From contig WFNZ01000004.1 of the NCBI GenBank assembly GCA_015488335.1, positions 1-32,417 of the forward strand: a stretch of 32,417 bases of DNA. Direction: 5' to 3'. Each line of letters opens with the position of its first letter. Position 1 is the first letter of the stretch. The position numbers were made by a program, and so were the translations under genes. The notes beneath the pieces were generated by a model, which was not told where the DNA came from, ran no database searches, and saw nothing but the letters and a program-made list of their open reading frames with translations. The DNA is from Thermovibrio sp. (GTDB taxonomy: Bacteria > Aquificota > Aquificia > Desulfurobacteriales > Desulfurobacteriaceae). Of the stretch, positions 14,279-20,910 are shown one piece after another.

Positions 14279-16136
14279 ATGATGCACCTTCAGCTCCAGC
14301 CTTCTGTGTAATAGCAATTGTATTACCGCTGGATGTGATGTCAATATCAGCATAGACGCTAGCACCGGAGCTTGTCTGGTAGAGCTTGAGTGTATTGTTA
14401 GAGCCGGTAACGTCAATATCAGCGTATGCAGACGTGCTGGCATTCTGGTAAACATCAACTTCGTTGTTGTTTACGCTGCTGCCGGAAGAACCAATGTCAA
14501 GGTAGAAGTCAGCCGTTGTTCCAGCAACTTGCTTGAGAGCTACAGTATTTTGATCTCCGTAGATGTGAGCTTTGAGTGTTGCATTATCTCCAGCTTCCTG
14601 AACAAGACCGGCATCGTAGTTAGCTGCAAGTCCGTTAGCGTCAGAACCTACATCAATTCCACCCATGGAGTTGTTGCTTCCGTTCATAACAACTTCAAAG
14701 TCAACAGCACCGTTTGTAGACTTAACGTCGTTAACTTTGAGCTTGTTGGAATCTCCATTCTCCTGTGTTACGTCAATTGTAACCTTATTCTTAGCGCTTA
14801 TCTCATCAGCTACGATGAACTCACTGTTTGAAGAGCTCTGGTCGACTGTGATATCTACAGCGTCGTCAGATGAAGTAACCTTGTTGATGTCTACCTTATC
14901 AGATGCTGCAGACTGGGTAATGTTCATTGTTACATCTTTTTCAGCAGTAACTGTATCCATGCTTACGGTATCACTGGAACCGCTCTGGGTGAATGTGAGC
15001 TGAGCCTTACCTGAGTTGGAAGTTACAGTATCAAGGTCAATAGAGTCTAAGCCTCCAGACTGTGTAGCGTTTATTGTTACGTCGTCATTAGCTTTAACCT
15101 GGGTATCTACTTTGAATGAATCGTTTCCGCCTGTCTGGATGATATCAGCACTTACATCAGCAGAATCTGAAGTAAGGTTTGCTATATCAACAACGTTGCT
15201 GCCGTTTTCCTGGTTAACTTTGAAGGTAACTGTACCAGCTGAAGCATCTATTGCATCTACGTGAACCTGGTTGGAGTCTCCAGACTGGTCTATAGCTACT
15301 GTTGTATTATCTGCTGAATCTACATCGTGCATGAGAACTGTGTTGCTTCCACCATCCTGTGTAAGAGTATCGTCGCTGTAACCTTCTATTGTAAGCTTTC
15401 CACCAACATTAAAGTCGGAAAGAGTAACTACGTTGGAATCTCCTGTCTGCTGGGTGATTTTTGCCTCAAGGCTACCAGCTTTAACAGGAACAGTATCATC
15501 ACCTAATGTTATCTTGTTGCTGGCACCTCCGCTTTGATTTATGGTAAAGTCCATGTTACCGCTTGTTGTTTCTACATAGTTAAGATTCAGTGTGCCGCCA
15601 TCTTGCTGTGTTACATTTCCAGTCATTGCAGCTGCTGACTTAACGTAGCCAACGTTTATTGTGTTAGCACCAGCATTTTGTGTTACTGCAAGGTTGATGT
15701 CACCTGCTGCGTCAATCTCCCCTTTCTTGCTTCCGCCACCGTCTTGAGAGGTAAGGTTAACAGATTTTACGTTAATAGCATCGCTTCCATCTTGATTGAG
15801 TTTGAAATCAATGTTGTAGTCGTTAGAGCCGTCGTTTGCAGTCATTTTGAGGTATTCTTTTGAGCCGTTAACAATGTTTCCTACGTTGTTGTTACCTCCT
15901 GTCATTGAACCTTCAAGGATTACATCTTTACCGGTTTGTTGGATGAGGAGAATGTTGTTGTCACCGCCGATTTCAAACTGTTCTGATCCATCCTTCTGCT
16001 TTACAAACTGGGCTTGTCCTGAAGCATTCTGCTGAACATCAACTACTGAGTTATCAGCGTGTGCAGCTCCTGCAAAAGCCACACTACCTACTGCAAGTAG
16101 ACCGAGAGTTGCTTTGAGATGTTTCCTGATACCCAT
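14262..16136 (-). CDS. Giant curlin-repeat amyloid subunit (CsgA/CsgB-like)
   Basis: The protein is 624 residues from ATG 16136, chosen because AAGGAGGAGG lies just upstream and a signal peptide (GIRKHLKATLGLLAVGSVAF, then AHA) follows. The frame stays open 15 codons further without a site. The mature part is about 23 curlin-like units of 23-30 residues, each strand-turn-strand with a V-x-I-x-x-Q-S/N-G core such as VTINATQSGG and VTMNITQSAA. The last three units fit N-x5-Q best (NNTLKLYQ, NTIAITQK). It is rich in Asp, Ser, Thr, Asn and Gly, with no Arg, Cys or Trp after the signal and one Pro. E. coli CsgA has about 150 residues and five repeats. Secretion through CsgG/E/F is inferred from the operon. 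Confidence 0.9.
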   Translation of the reverse strand: MGIRKHLKATLGLLAVGSVAFAGAAHADNSVVDVQQNASGQAQFVKQKDGSEQFEIGGDNNILLIQQTGKDVILEGSMTGGNNNVGNIVNGSKEYLKMTANDGSNDYNIDFKLNQDGSDAINVKSVNLTSQDGGGSKKGEIDAAGDINLAVTQNAGANTINVGYVKSAAAMTGNVTQQDGGTLNLNYVETTSGNMDFTINQSGGASNKITLGDDTVPVKAGSLEAKITQQTGDSNVVTLSDFNVGGKLTIEGYSDDTLTQDGGSNTVLMHDVDSADNTTVAIDQSGDSNQVHVDAIDASAGTVTFKVNQENGSNVVDIANLTSDSADVSADIIQTGGNDSFKVDTQVKANDDVTINATQSGGLDSIDLDTVTSNSGKAQLTFTQSGSSDTVSMDTVTAEKDVTMNITQSAASDKVDINKVTSSDDAVDITVDQSSSNSEFIVADEISAKNKVTIDVTQENGDSNKLKVNDVKSTNGAVDFEVVMNGSNNSMGGIDVGSDANGLAANYDAGLVQEAGDNATLKAHIYGDQNTVALKQVAGTTADFYLDIGSSGSSVNNNEVDVYQNASTSAYADIDVTGSNNTLKLYQTSSGASVYADIDITSSGNTIAITQKAGAEGASYVKVY

Positions 16137-16333
16137 GGCACCTCCTCCTTTAGTTTGTTTTCCAGGCTTTTTGCCATTCACTTACAATCATAAGAAGGAA
16201 AGCCTTGTTTGTGAATATGCTTAAAGTTTGTTTTTTATGTCATTTTTTGTTTAAAACTATTATTTTGAACCTTAGTTTAAGGAATTTTTAAACCTTATTC
16301 AATTTTTATTTCTTAATACTGCCTTTCTGTCGC
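16137..16333 (-). other. Long AT-rich 5' leader of the curlin mRNA
   Basis: About 197 bases lie between the predicted start of transcription and the curlin ATG. The stretch has no reading frame I would trust. It holds a perfect 7-bp inverted repeat (16164-16170 with 16199-16205) just upstream of the ribosome-binding site and a shorter GTTTAA/TTAAAC pair further up. A regulatory or stabilising leader is plausible; I recognise no known riboswitch. Confidence 0.4.
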
Positions 16334-16339
16334 TTAAAG

Positions 16340-16367
16340 ATTATAGTAATGATTATCAGTTCGTCAA
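16340..16367 (-). promoter_or_regulatory. Curlin gene promoter
   Basis: On the minus strand TTGACG (16362-16367) and TATAAT (16340-16345) are separated by 16 bases, close to the sigma-70 consensus. Transcription would start near 16333. It sits between the lipoprotein gene and curlin, so the amyloid subunit has its own strong promoter inside the longer gene chain. The spacer and -10 lie in a dyad-like AT-rich sequence (16339-16357) that resembles a Fur box. Confidence 0.7.
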
Positions 16368-16409
16368 CTGATTTTGGCTAATACAACCGCTTCTTAAGGA
16401 AGGCAGAAA

Positions 16410-17444
16410 TTAATGATAGTGATTACTAATAACAAAACCCATAGCTCTGTAGAATTCCTCCGCGGCCTTTAAAAACGATTTTCTCCTTCTTGAAGCAACA
16501 AACAGCTCAGCCCACTCCTTCCCTTCTCTGCACTGTTTAAGAGCCTCTGAGTAGGGAATCCTGGAAATATTTAGAGAATCTGGGATAAGGAGTTTTCCCT
16601 TGTAATTTGGGGAGTAGTACTCCCTCTTTTTAAGAACTCTACGGTACCCCTGAGTATCTTTTGACAGCTTGTAGAACTCAGCTGCCGTTTTGTAAAGCTG
16701 CTCTTTCTTTCTGAAGATCTCCGCTTTCCTCTTTACAAACTCTTCCGGCGTTCTTGCCTCTTCCGCAACGCAGCCTGCCGACCTGTCGGCTTCTTTCTCA
16801 AGGAGAGACGCTATCTCCTCAGACCCTCTTAAGTTTCCCTCTTTGTAGATGGAGTAGAAAGTATTAAGAGCTTCTCTTCTATTTCCGAGCTTGTAGAGTG
16901 AAAGGCCGGCCATAAACTTTGCCCTTTCAAACCCGTAACGTATGGCAATGTGGTAGTAGTAGAGCGCCGCATCGTAAAAACCGGAGTTAAAAAAGTAATC
17001 GCCTAAATACTGGTAAACAATAGGGTAATTTTTAGCAATTTTGTTGAGTTCCTTGAGCTGAGCACCCGAGATATACCGGGTTGTTCTGAAAAACTTGTCT
17101 GTAATGTGTCCGTTCTTGAGGTCTTCAAAATACCAGTAGGCCGCTTTTTTCCTGTCTCCTATTGCCTCGTAGGCCTTACCAAGGTAGTAAGCTGCCTTTT
17201 TAAAGCCCTTTCTGTAAGCTCTCATCAGGTAAGGAATTGCTCTCTCTGGCTTCCCCTCAGAAAGGAGAATATACCCAAGACAGAAATCACCTTCCTTAAA
17301 GCCTTTTTCTGATAAAGTCTTTGCCCGTTTCTCTAAAGCAGTTACATCTCCCGGCAGCTTTCCCTTAAGACAAGCAGAAAACTGATAGGAGAGACAGGAG
17401 GACATCAACGGGATAAACGCTAACAGGAGAACTCTCTTTACCAT
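16410..17444 (-). CDS. TPR/Sel1-like repeat lipoprotein in the curli locus
   Basis: The protein is 344 residues. The signal ends in LMSSC, so it is a lipoprotein. The mature region (about 45-215) is a series of helical-pair repeats of the TPR/Sel1 type: GDFCLGYILLSEGKPERAIP, AAYYLGKAYEAIGDRKKAAY, YLGDYFFNSGFYDAALYYY and MAGLSLYKLGNRREALNTFY. The C-terminal third is charged and unassigned. It overlaps the upstream SPOR/barrel gene by seven bases, so the pair is translationally coupled. Such lipoproteins often scaffold envelope export machines; a role in curli assembly is inferred only from the tight operon. The curlin promoter lies just after its stop. Confidence 0.75.
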   Translation of the reverse strand: MVKRVLLLAFIPLMSSCLSYQFSACLKGKLPGDVTALEKRAKTLSEKGFKEGDFCLGYILLSEGKPERAIPYLMRAYRKGFKKAAYYLGKAYEAIGDRKKAAYWYFEDLKNGHITDKFFRTTRYISGAQLKELNKIAKNYPIVYQYLGDYFFNSGFYDAALYYYHIAIRYGFERAKFMAGLSLYKLGNRREALNTFYSIYKEGNLRGSEEIASLLEKEADRSAGCVAEEARTPEEFVKRKAEIFRKKEQLYKTAAEFYKLSKDTQGYRRVLKKREYYSPNYKGKLLIPDSLNISRIPYSEALKQCREGKEWAELFVASRRRKSFLKAAEEFYRAMGFVISNHYH

Positions 17445-18937
17445 TTTCCTCTGATGTTAAAACCGCCTGCGCCTTTTACGCTTTTATCGTTAAATAGAGT
17501 TCCGGGAATAAAAAATCCACCGTAGAGCTGGAGCTCAAAATTTTTTATCGTCATCCTGTAGTAGCTTCCCAGACTCAGTCCCATAAATCCTTTATCTTTA
17601 AAGCGGTAGTAGTTATCGCTCATTATAGAGCTATTACCGTTCAGCCTGTAATAGTTAATGGAAAAACCGAGGGCTTTCTTGAATACCTTCAGTGAAACCT
17701 TCTGAACGTTCAGCGGGTCTACAACCATTAGATAGTCCGTTCCCCTCTCCGTATAAATGTGTCCTTTTGACGAGAGGGGTAAAGGTAAGTCCTTGTCAGA
17801 GGAAAAACTCAGTTTCAAGTTCAAGCCGCTCCAGGTTTTGTACTCTGCACTTAAATCTAACAGGTATCCTCCTCTGTTTGAAGTTAATAGAGAAAATAAG
17901 GAATTTCTATAGTTGATGGAACCAGACAACCAGGTTCTGCTTTTAAAAGGATAGAAATCTACGTTCCTTTTGACCAAGTTTTCAAAGAAGACAGAGCCCG
18001 AAAGGCTCAAATGGGGAAGAAATTTATAGTTTCCGTAAAACGATGTGAATACTAAATCCCTTAAACTGGTGTCGTTATATCCGTTCTCCAGTCCGAAGCC
18101 CGCTACGAAGTTCCCGCTGAAAGGGAACAGGGACCAAGATAAGGAAACAGCAGGGTTAGATGCATTCTCGTAGATAGTGTTTCTCTGGAGTATCCCCAGC
18201 TGCACGGTAAGGATATTTGTATTATCTAACTCCCTCTTGAAGAGTATAAGAGATGGAACATAGAGTTTTAAATCGGTTTTTTCTTTCTTCTCAATGGAAA
18301 TTCCAGCTGAATACTTCTGACGCTTAAAATAAAACGCTGTTCTGTAAAGTTTATATCTACCGTATAAGGGATTAACAGCAAATATGTCTAAGTTAAACTC
18401 AGTAGACGGCTTTTTATAGACTCTTGTTTGAGGAAATTTAAAAGGTGTAAACTCAGGCGATGTTGTATTAAAAGAAAAATAGTAACGTTTAGCTAACCTT
18501 TCAAAATTAATACCGTTCTCATTTCTCAAGTTTAGAGGTTTTTTTTTATAGTGATTGAGTTTACGGCTGAAAACTCCTCTTTCTTTCCCTTTAGCCTTTT
18601 GTTTTCCAACTATCGGTAGAACCCAACGGGAAGGTAATCTATAACACGTTCTCAGGAGAGCTTCGGGAAACAGTTTCTTAAGAATCCTGTAGTACTCCTC
18701 TGCCTCATCCTTACTTTTCCAAAAACCTACCCTAATAGTGTAGTAACTGCCTATTTTCTCTATTCTTTTATCAGGTACTCCCCTTAGCAGGTAAAACTTC
18801 TTCTCAAGCTTCCTGTTCAACTTCGGAGAGGAAAGCACCTGGACGCAGTAGTATCTCTCATTTTGCGATAGAGCCGTATTTACCAGTGTAGCTTGAACTA
18901 TCAGCGCGGTTAATGCAAACTTTCTAAGACTAAACAT
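17438..18937 (-). CDS. SPOR-domain plus outer-membrane beta-barrel protein
   Basis: The protein is 499 residues with a signal peptide (to about ALSQ). A SPOR-like domain follows at about 27-95 (YYCVQVLSS, then YYTIRVGFWKSKDEAEEYY), a fold that binds denuded peptidoglycan glycans. A linker leads to about 300 residues of alternating polar and aromatic/hydrophobic strands, ending in a C-terminal Trp (FNIRGKW), the usual mark of an outer-membrane barrel. A SPOR module in front of a barrel is uncommon. I do not recognise the barrel family. It overlaps the regulator gene by eight bases and the lipoprotein gene by seven, so it belongs to the same transcript and may anchor the secretion site to the cell wall. 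Confidence 0.7.
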   Translation of the reverse strand: MFSLRKFALTALIVQATLVNTALSQNERYYCVQVLSSPKLNRKLEKKFYLLRGVPDKRIEKIGSYYTIRVGFWKSKDEAEEYYRILKKLFPEALLRTCYRLPSRWVLPIVGKQKAKGKERGVFSRKLNHYKKKPLNLRNENGINFERLAKRYYFSFNTTSPEFTPFKFPQTRVYKKPSTEFNLDIFAVNPLYGRYKLYRTAFYFKRQKYSAGISIEKKEKTDLKLYVPSLILFKRELDNTNILTVQLGILQRNTIYENASNPAVSLSWSLFPFSGNFVAGFGLENGYNDTSLRDLVFTSFYGNYKFLPHLSLSGSVFFENLVKRNVDFYPFKSRTWLSGSINYRNSLFSLLTSNRGGYLLDLSAEYKTWSGLNLKLSFSSDKDLPLPLSSKGHIYTERGTDYLMVVDPLNVQKVSLKVFKKALGFSINYYRLNGNSSIMSDNYYRFKDKGFMGLSLGSYYRMTIKNFELQLYGGFFIPGTLFNDKSVKGAGGFNIRGKW

Positions 18938-19565
18938 TGATAGGAACAGACTCCTTCAGGAGAATTAATTTAAGGAGCTTTTTAAACCTGTAAAAACTTA
19001 ACACTATGTCTATTCTATTCCGGCGCTTTATCTTTTTAAGAATGGAGTTTATATGATGTTTTACTGTTTGTTCAGATACGTTTAACTTCCTCCCAATTTC
19101 TTTATTTGTTAATCCGTTAAGTAAATAGTACACAATGCAAAGCTCTTTTAATGTTAAAGAGGAAACTGCCACATCATAATTTATAAGTTTTTCTATAGTT
19201 GTCCTTCTTATCCAGAGTTCCCCTTTATTTACAACTTTTATGCATTTCTCAAGGTATTCTAACGGCATATTCTTGTATATAATCCCTTTTATTGGCAGTA
19301 AATTAAGAAGAACTATCAGTTCTTCTTCTTCAAAATCAAAGTCTAATATTAGAAGCTTTTTTTTCTGTTCTATTATTTCTAGAACTTCCGTATGGTCAGA
19401 ATCTATGTAATTATATCCTATAATAAGAATATCTGCTTCTTTCCAACTTTCAGTAAGAACTACTGTATTGGACAAATTTGCATTTATATAGGTTTTTAGA
19501 AGATCTTTAATAAACTTATTCTCTAAAAGCAAAGATAATTTAACTTCTTTTTCAGTTTCTACCAT
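18930..19565 (-). CDS. CsgD-like LuxR-family transcription regulator
   Basis: The protein is 211 residues. Residues 135-190 form a clear LuxR/FixJ helix-turn-helix (LTLKELCIVYYLLNGLTNKEI, LNVSEQTVKHHINSILKKI), with the NRIDIV tail also seen as NRTQAV in CsgD. The N-terminal half has the layout of a receiver, but the phospho-acceptor Asp position reads ILIIGYN, so phosphorylation looks impossible; E. coli CsgD is similarly a pseudo-receiver. The segment IKGIIYKNMPLEYLEKCIKV also parallels CsgD. It overlaps both neighbours by a few bases. It most likely activates the curlin promoter; its own control may come through the promoter and FNR-like site at 20836-20877. Confidence 0.82.
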   Translation of the reverse strand: MVETEKEVKLSLLLENKFIKDLLKTYINANLSNTVVLTESWKEADILIIGYNYIDSDHTEVLEIIEQKKKLLILDFDFEEEELIVLLNLLPIKGIIYKNMPLEYLEKCIKVVNKGELWIRRTTIEKLINYDVAVSSLTLKELCIVYYLLNGLTNKEIGRKLNVSEQTVKHHINSILKKIKRRNRIDIVLSFYRFKKLLKLILLKESVPINV

Positions 19566-20311
19566 ATCACCCCTGCCTTAAAGAAGTATCCCCTCGTCGT
19601 AAAGTCTGAATCTGTACTATTTCGGTCTCTTATCTGGAATTTCTCATACCTGTAGCCCGTACTCAGATAAATTTGACTATTAATATAGTACTTTATTCCC
19701 GTCACGAAAATCTTTTTTTTCTGTTCTGTAAAACTTAATCCGTCAAAATTTGTGAATAAACTTAGGTTGTACTTCGGCTGGAACTCAAAGTATAAATGAA
19801 ATGCAGGAACAAAAGTTGATACATTTTCATTCTCTAAACTTTGGTATTTCTCGTTTTTTATTTCTAATGTTGAATCAAAAAAATCCGTAGTGATACCTAA
19901 CTCCGCTTTGAAAAAGTCGTTGTTAAAGAAATTTATTGGCTGATAGTAGAAGGTTAGAGAAAAGTTCTCAACGTCCCATTTTGAAGATACGGATTCTCCC
20001 TTTTTTACTTTAAGGTCTTTATATTGAAAATCTTGAGAAGCCTCCCCTGAGCCATGAAAGTGTAGCTTTGAAAAAGATATCCTGACATCCGGGATTAAAG
20101 GAAGATTCTCGGCCGAATAGTTTAATAACAAGCAACTATTAGCAGATAAATGTATATCCTTATCAATGTCTATGCGCATCGGGTAGTTTGTATCTTTTAC
20201 ATATCCTGAAGGGTTAAGAGTGCAGGTTCCGACTTCCACATTATCAAGTATAAAAGCATTAGAGGTAAAGGGATAGAAAGCCAAAGTGAGTAAAATAAAA
20301 CGCGTTTTCAT
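19559..20311 (-). CDS. Outer-membrane beta-barrel protein (TIGR04219-like)
   Basis: The protein is 250 residues. A signal peptide ends near SNAF. The mature start (VEVGTCTLNPSGYV) and LPLIPDVRISFSKLHFHGSGEAS match the pattern I recall for TIGR04219-type outer-membrane proteins (an N-terminal W/G-x-PSG motif, then P-L-x-P-N-x-R). Alternating strands follow, and the C-terminal Trp (FKAGVIW) fits a barrel of about eight strands. SD is AAGGGGGA before ATG. It overlaps the regulator gene by seven bases, which is odd for an envelope protein and suggests tight co-expression. Its function is unknown. The family call is from memory of motifs and is moderately sure. Confidence 0.6.
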   Translation of the reverse strand: MKTRFILLTLAFYPFTSNAFILDNVEVGTCTLNPSGYVKDTNYPMRIDIDKDIHLSANSCLLLNYSAENLPLIPDVRISFSKLHFHGSGEASQDFQYKDLKVKKGESVSSKWDVENFSLTFYYQPINFFNNDFFKAELGITTDFFDSTLEIKNEKYQSLENENVSTFVPAFHLYFEFQPKYNLSLFTNFDGLSFTEQKKKIFVTGIKYYINSQIYLSTGYRYEKFQIRDRNSTDSDFTTRGYFFKAGVIW

Positions 20312-20343
20312 TTAGAATCCCCCTTTTAACGTTGGGAGAACAA

Positions 20344-20796
20344 TTATACAACAGTAAATTCTTCCTTCCTCATGATTTCCTTCATTCTGTTATGGGATAT
20401 TTTCAATAAATTGAGGAGATTTGTTGATTCATAAGGAGATATAGCATAGGATAAATAAAAGTTAAGGTCTGATATGTAATATTTACGAAGCTTCCACCTT
20501 ATTCGTGATTCAAAGACTTCCATAGGAATAACGGCAGATGAACTTACAGCCACAGCAAAAATGCCATTTGAAAACATATGTATAGGATCAATAGGCCGAA
20601 AAGAATGAACTAGAGCAGCTATAACTGAATCTAAATGAAATTCTACTGCAGCATTTGGAAAAAATTGAAGTAGAAGAAAATAAACTTTTTCATCTGCTAA
20701 CTTTGATCTTTTAATTAATCTGTTAACCTTAAAGTGGAAAAGTTCATAGTTTTTAATTTCTTGGAGGATTATTTCTTTTTCTTTTTGGCTAATCAT
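20344..20796 (-). CDS. Small protein resembling a degenerate GGDEF domain, first gene of the curli locus
   Basis: The protein is 150 residues, with no signal peptide or membrane span. The C-terminal two thirds line up loosely with a GGDEF domain. HLDSVIAALVHSFRPIDPI corresponds to the helix before the R-x-x-D motif, MFSNGIFAVAV to the strand pair that normally carries GGDEF-F, and DLNFYLSYAISPYESTNLLN to the V-S-I-G-I-A-x-Y-P strand and following helix. The GG(D/E)EF residues are lost, so it could bind but not make c-di-GMP, or act as a protein partner. This is a by-eye fold guess and may be wrong. It starts at ATG behind GGAGGG, directly after the promoter and FNR-like site, ahead of the beta-barrel gene by 32 bases. 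Confidence 0.5.
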   Translation of the reverse strand: MISQKEKEIILQEIKNYELFHFKVNRLIKRSKLADEKVYFLLLQFFPNAAVEFHLDSVIAALVHSFRPIDPIHMFSNGIFAVAVSSSAVIPMEVFESRIRWKLRKYYISDLNFYLSYAISPYESTNLLNLLKISHNRMKEIMRKEEFTVV

Positions 20797-20835
20797 CGCT
20801 CCCTCCTATAATATACTGGTTTTCACATTTAAGCT

Positions 20836-20849
20836 TTGATCTAAATCAA
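20836..20849. promoter_or_regulatory. FNR/CRP-type operator
   Basis: TTGATCTAAATCAA is a perfect TTGAT-N4-ATCAA palindrome, the consensus for FNR/Anr-class regulators. Its centre lies at about +1 of the promoter at 20849-20877, where binding should repress. It is also about 40 bases upstream of the weaker downstream -10 start, where binding could activate. Either way it puts the curli locus under a redox- or gas-sensing regulator; which of the two happens is not decidable here. Confidence 0.6.
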
Positions 20850-20877
20850 TCATAGAAAAAAAATTAGAACAGGTCAA
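20849..20877 (-). promoter_or_regulatory. Promoter of the upstream curli genes
   Basis: On the minus strand TTGACC (20872-20877) and TATGAT (20849-20854) are spaced by exactly 17 bases, with a T-rich spacer. The predicted transcription start is near 20842, giving a leader of about 45 bases to the ATG at 20796. A second, weaker -10 (TATATT, 20810-20815) lies closer to the gene. The 114 bases between ggt and this gene hold nothing else I recognise. Confidence 0.55.
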
Positions 20878-20910
20878 CACACAACAATAAAGTTAAAGGA
20901 AATTCTTGAC

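Noticed and set aside
14279-14458. Upstream extension of the csgE frame by 60 codons inside curlin
   Set aside because: It overlaps curlin coding sequence, has no ribosome-binding site and would bury the signal peptide; ATG 14278 has AAGGTG and a proper signal.
14529-16035. Several plus-strand open frames within the curlin gene
   Set aside because: They are shadows of the repetitive, stop-poor curlin sequence; they lack ribosome-binding sites and recognisable protein features.
16411-16428. Second Fur-like sequence near AATGATAGTGATTAC
   Set aside because: It falls in the last codons and stop of the lipoprotein gene, not in a promoter, and is a weak match.
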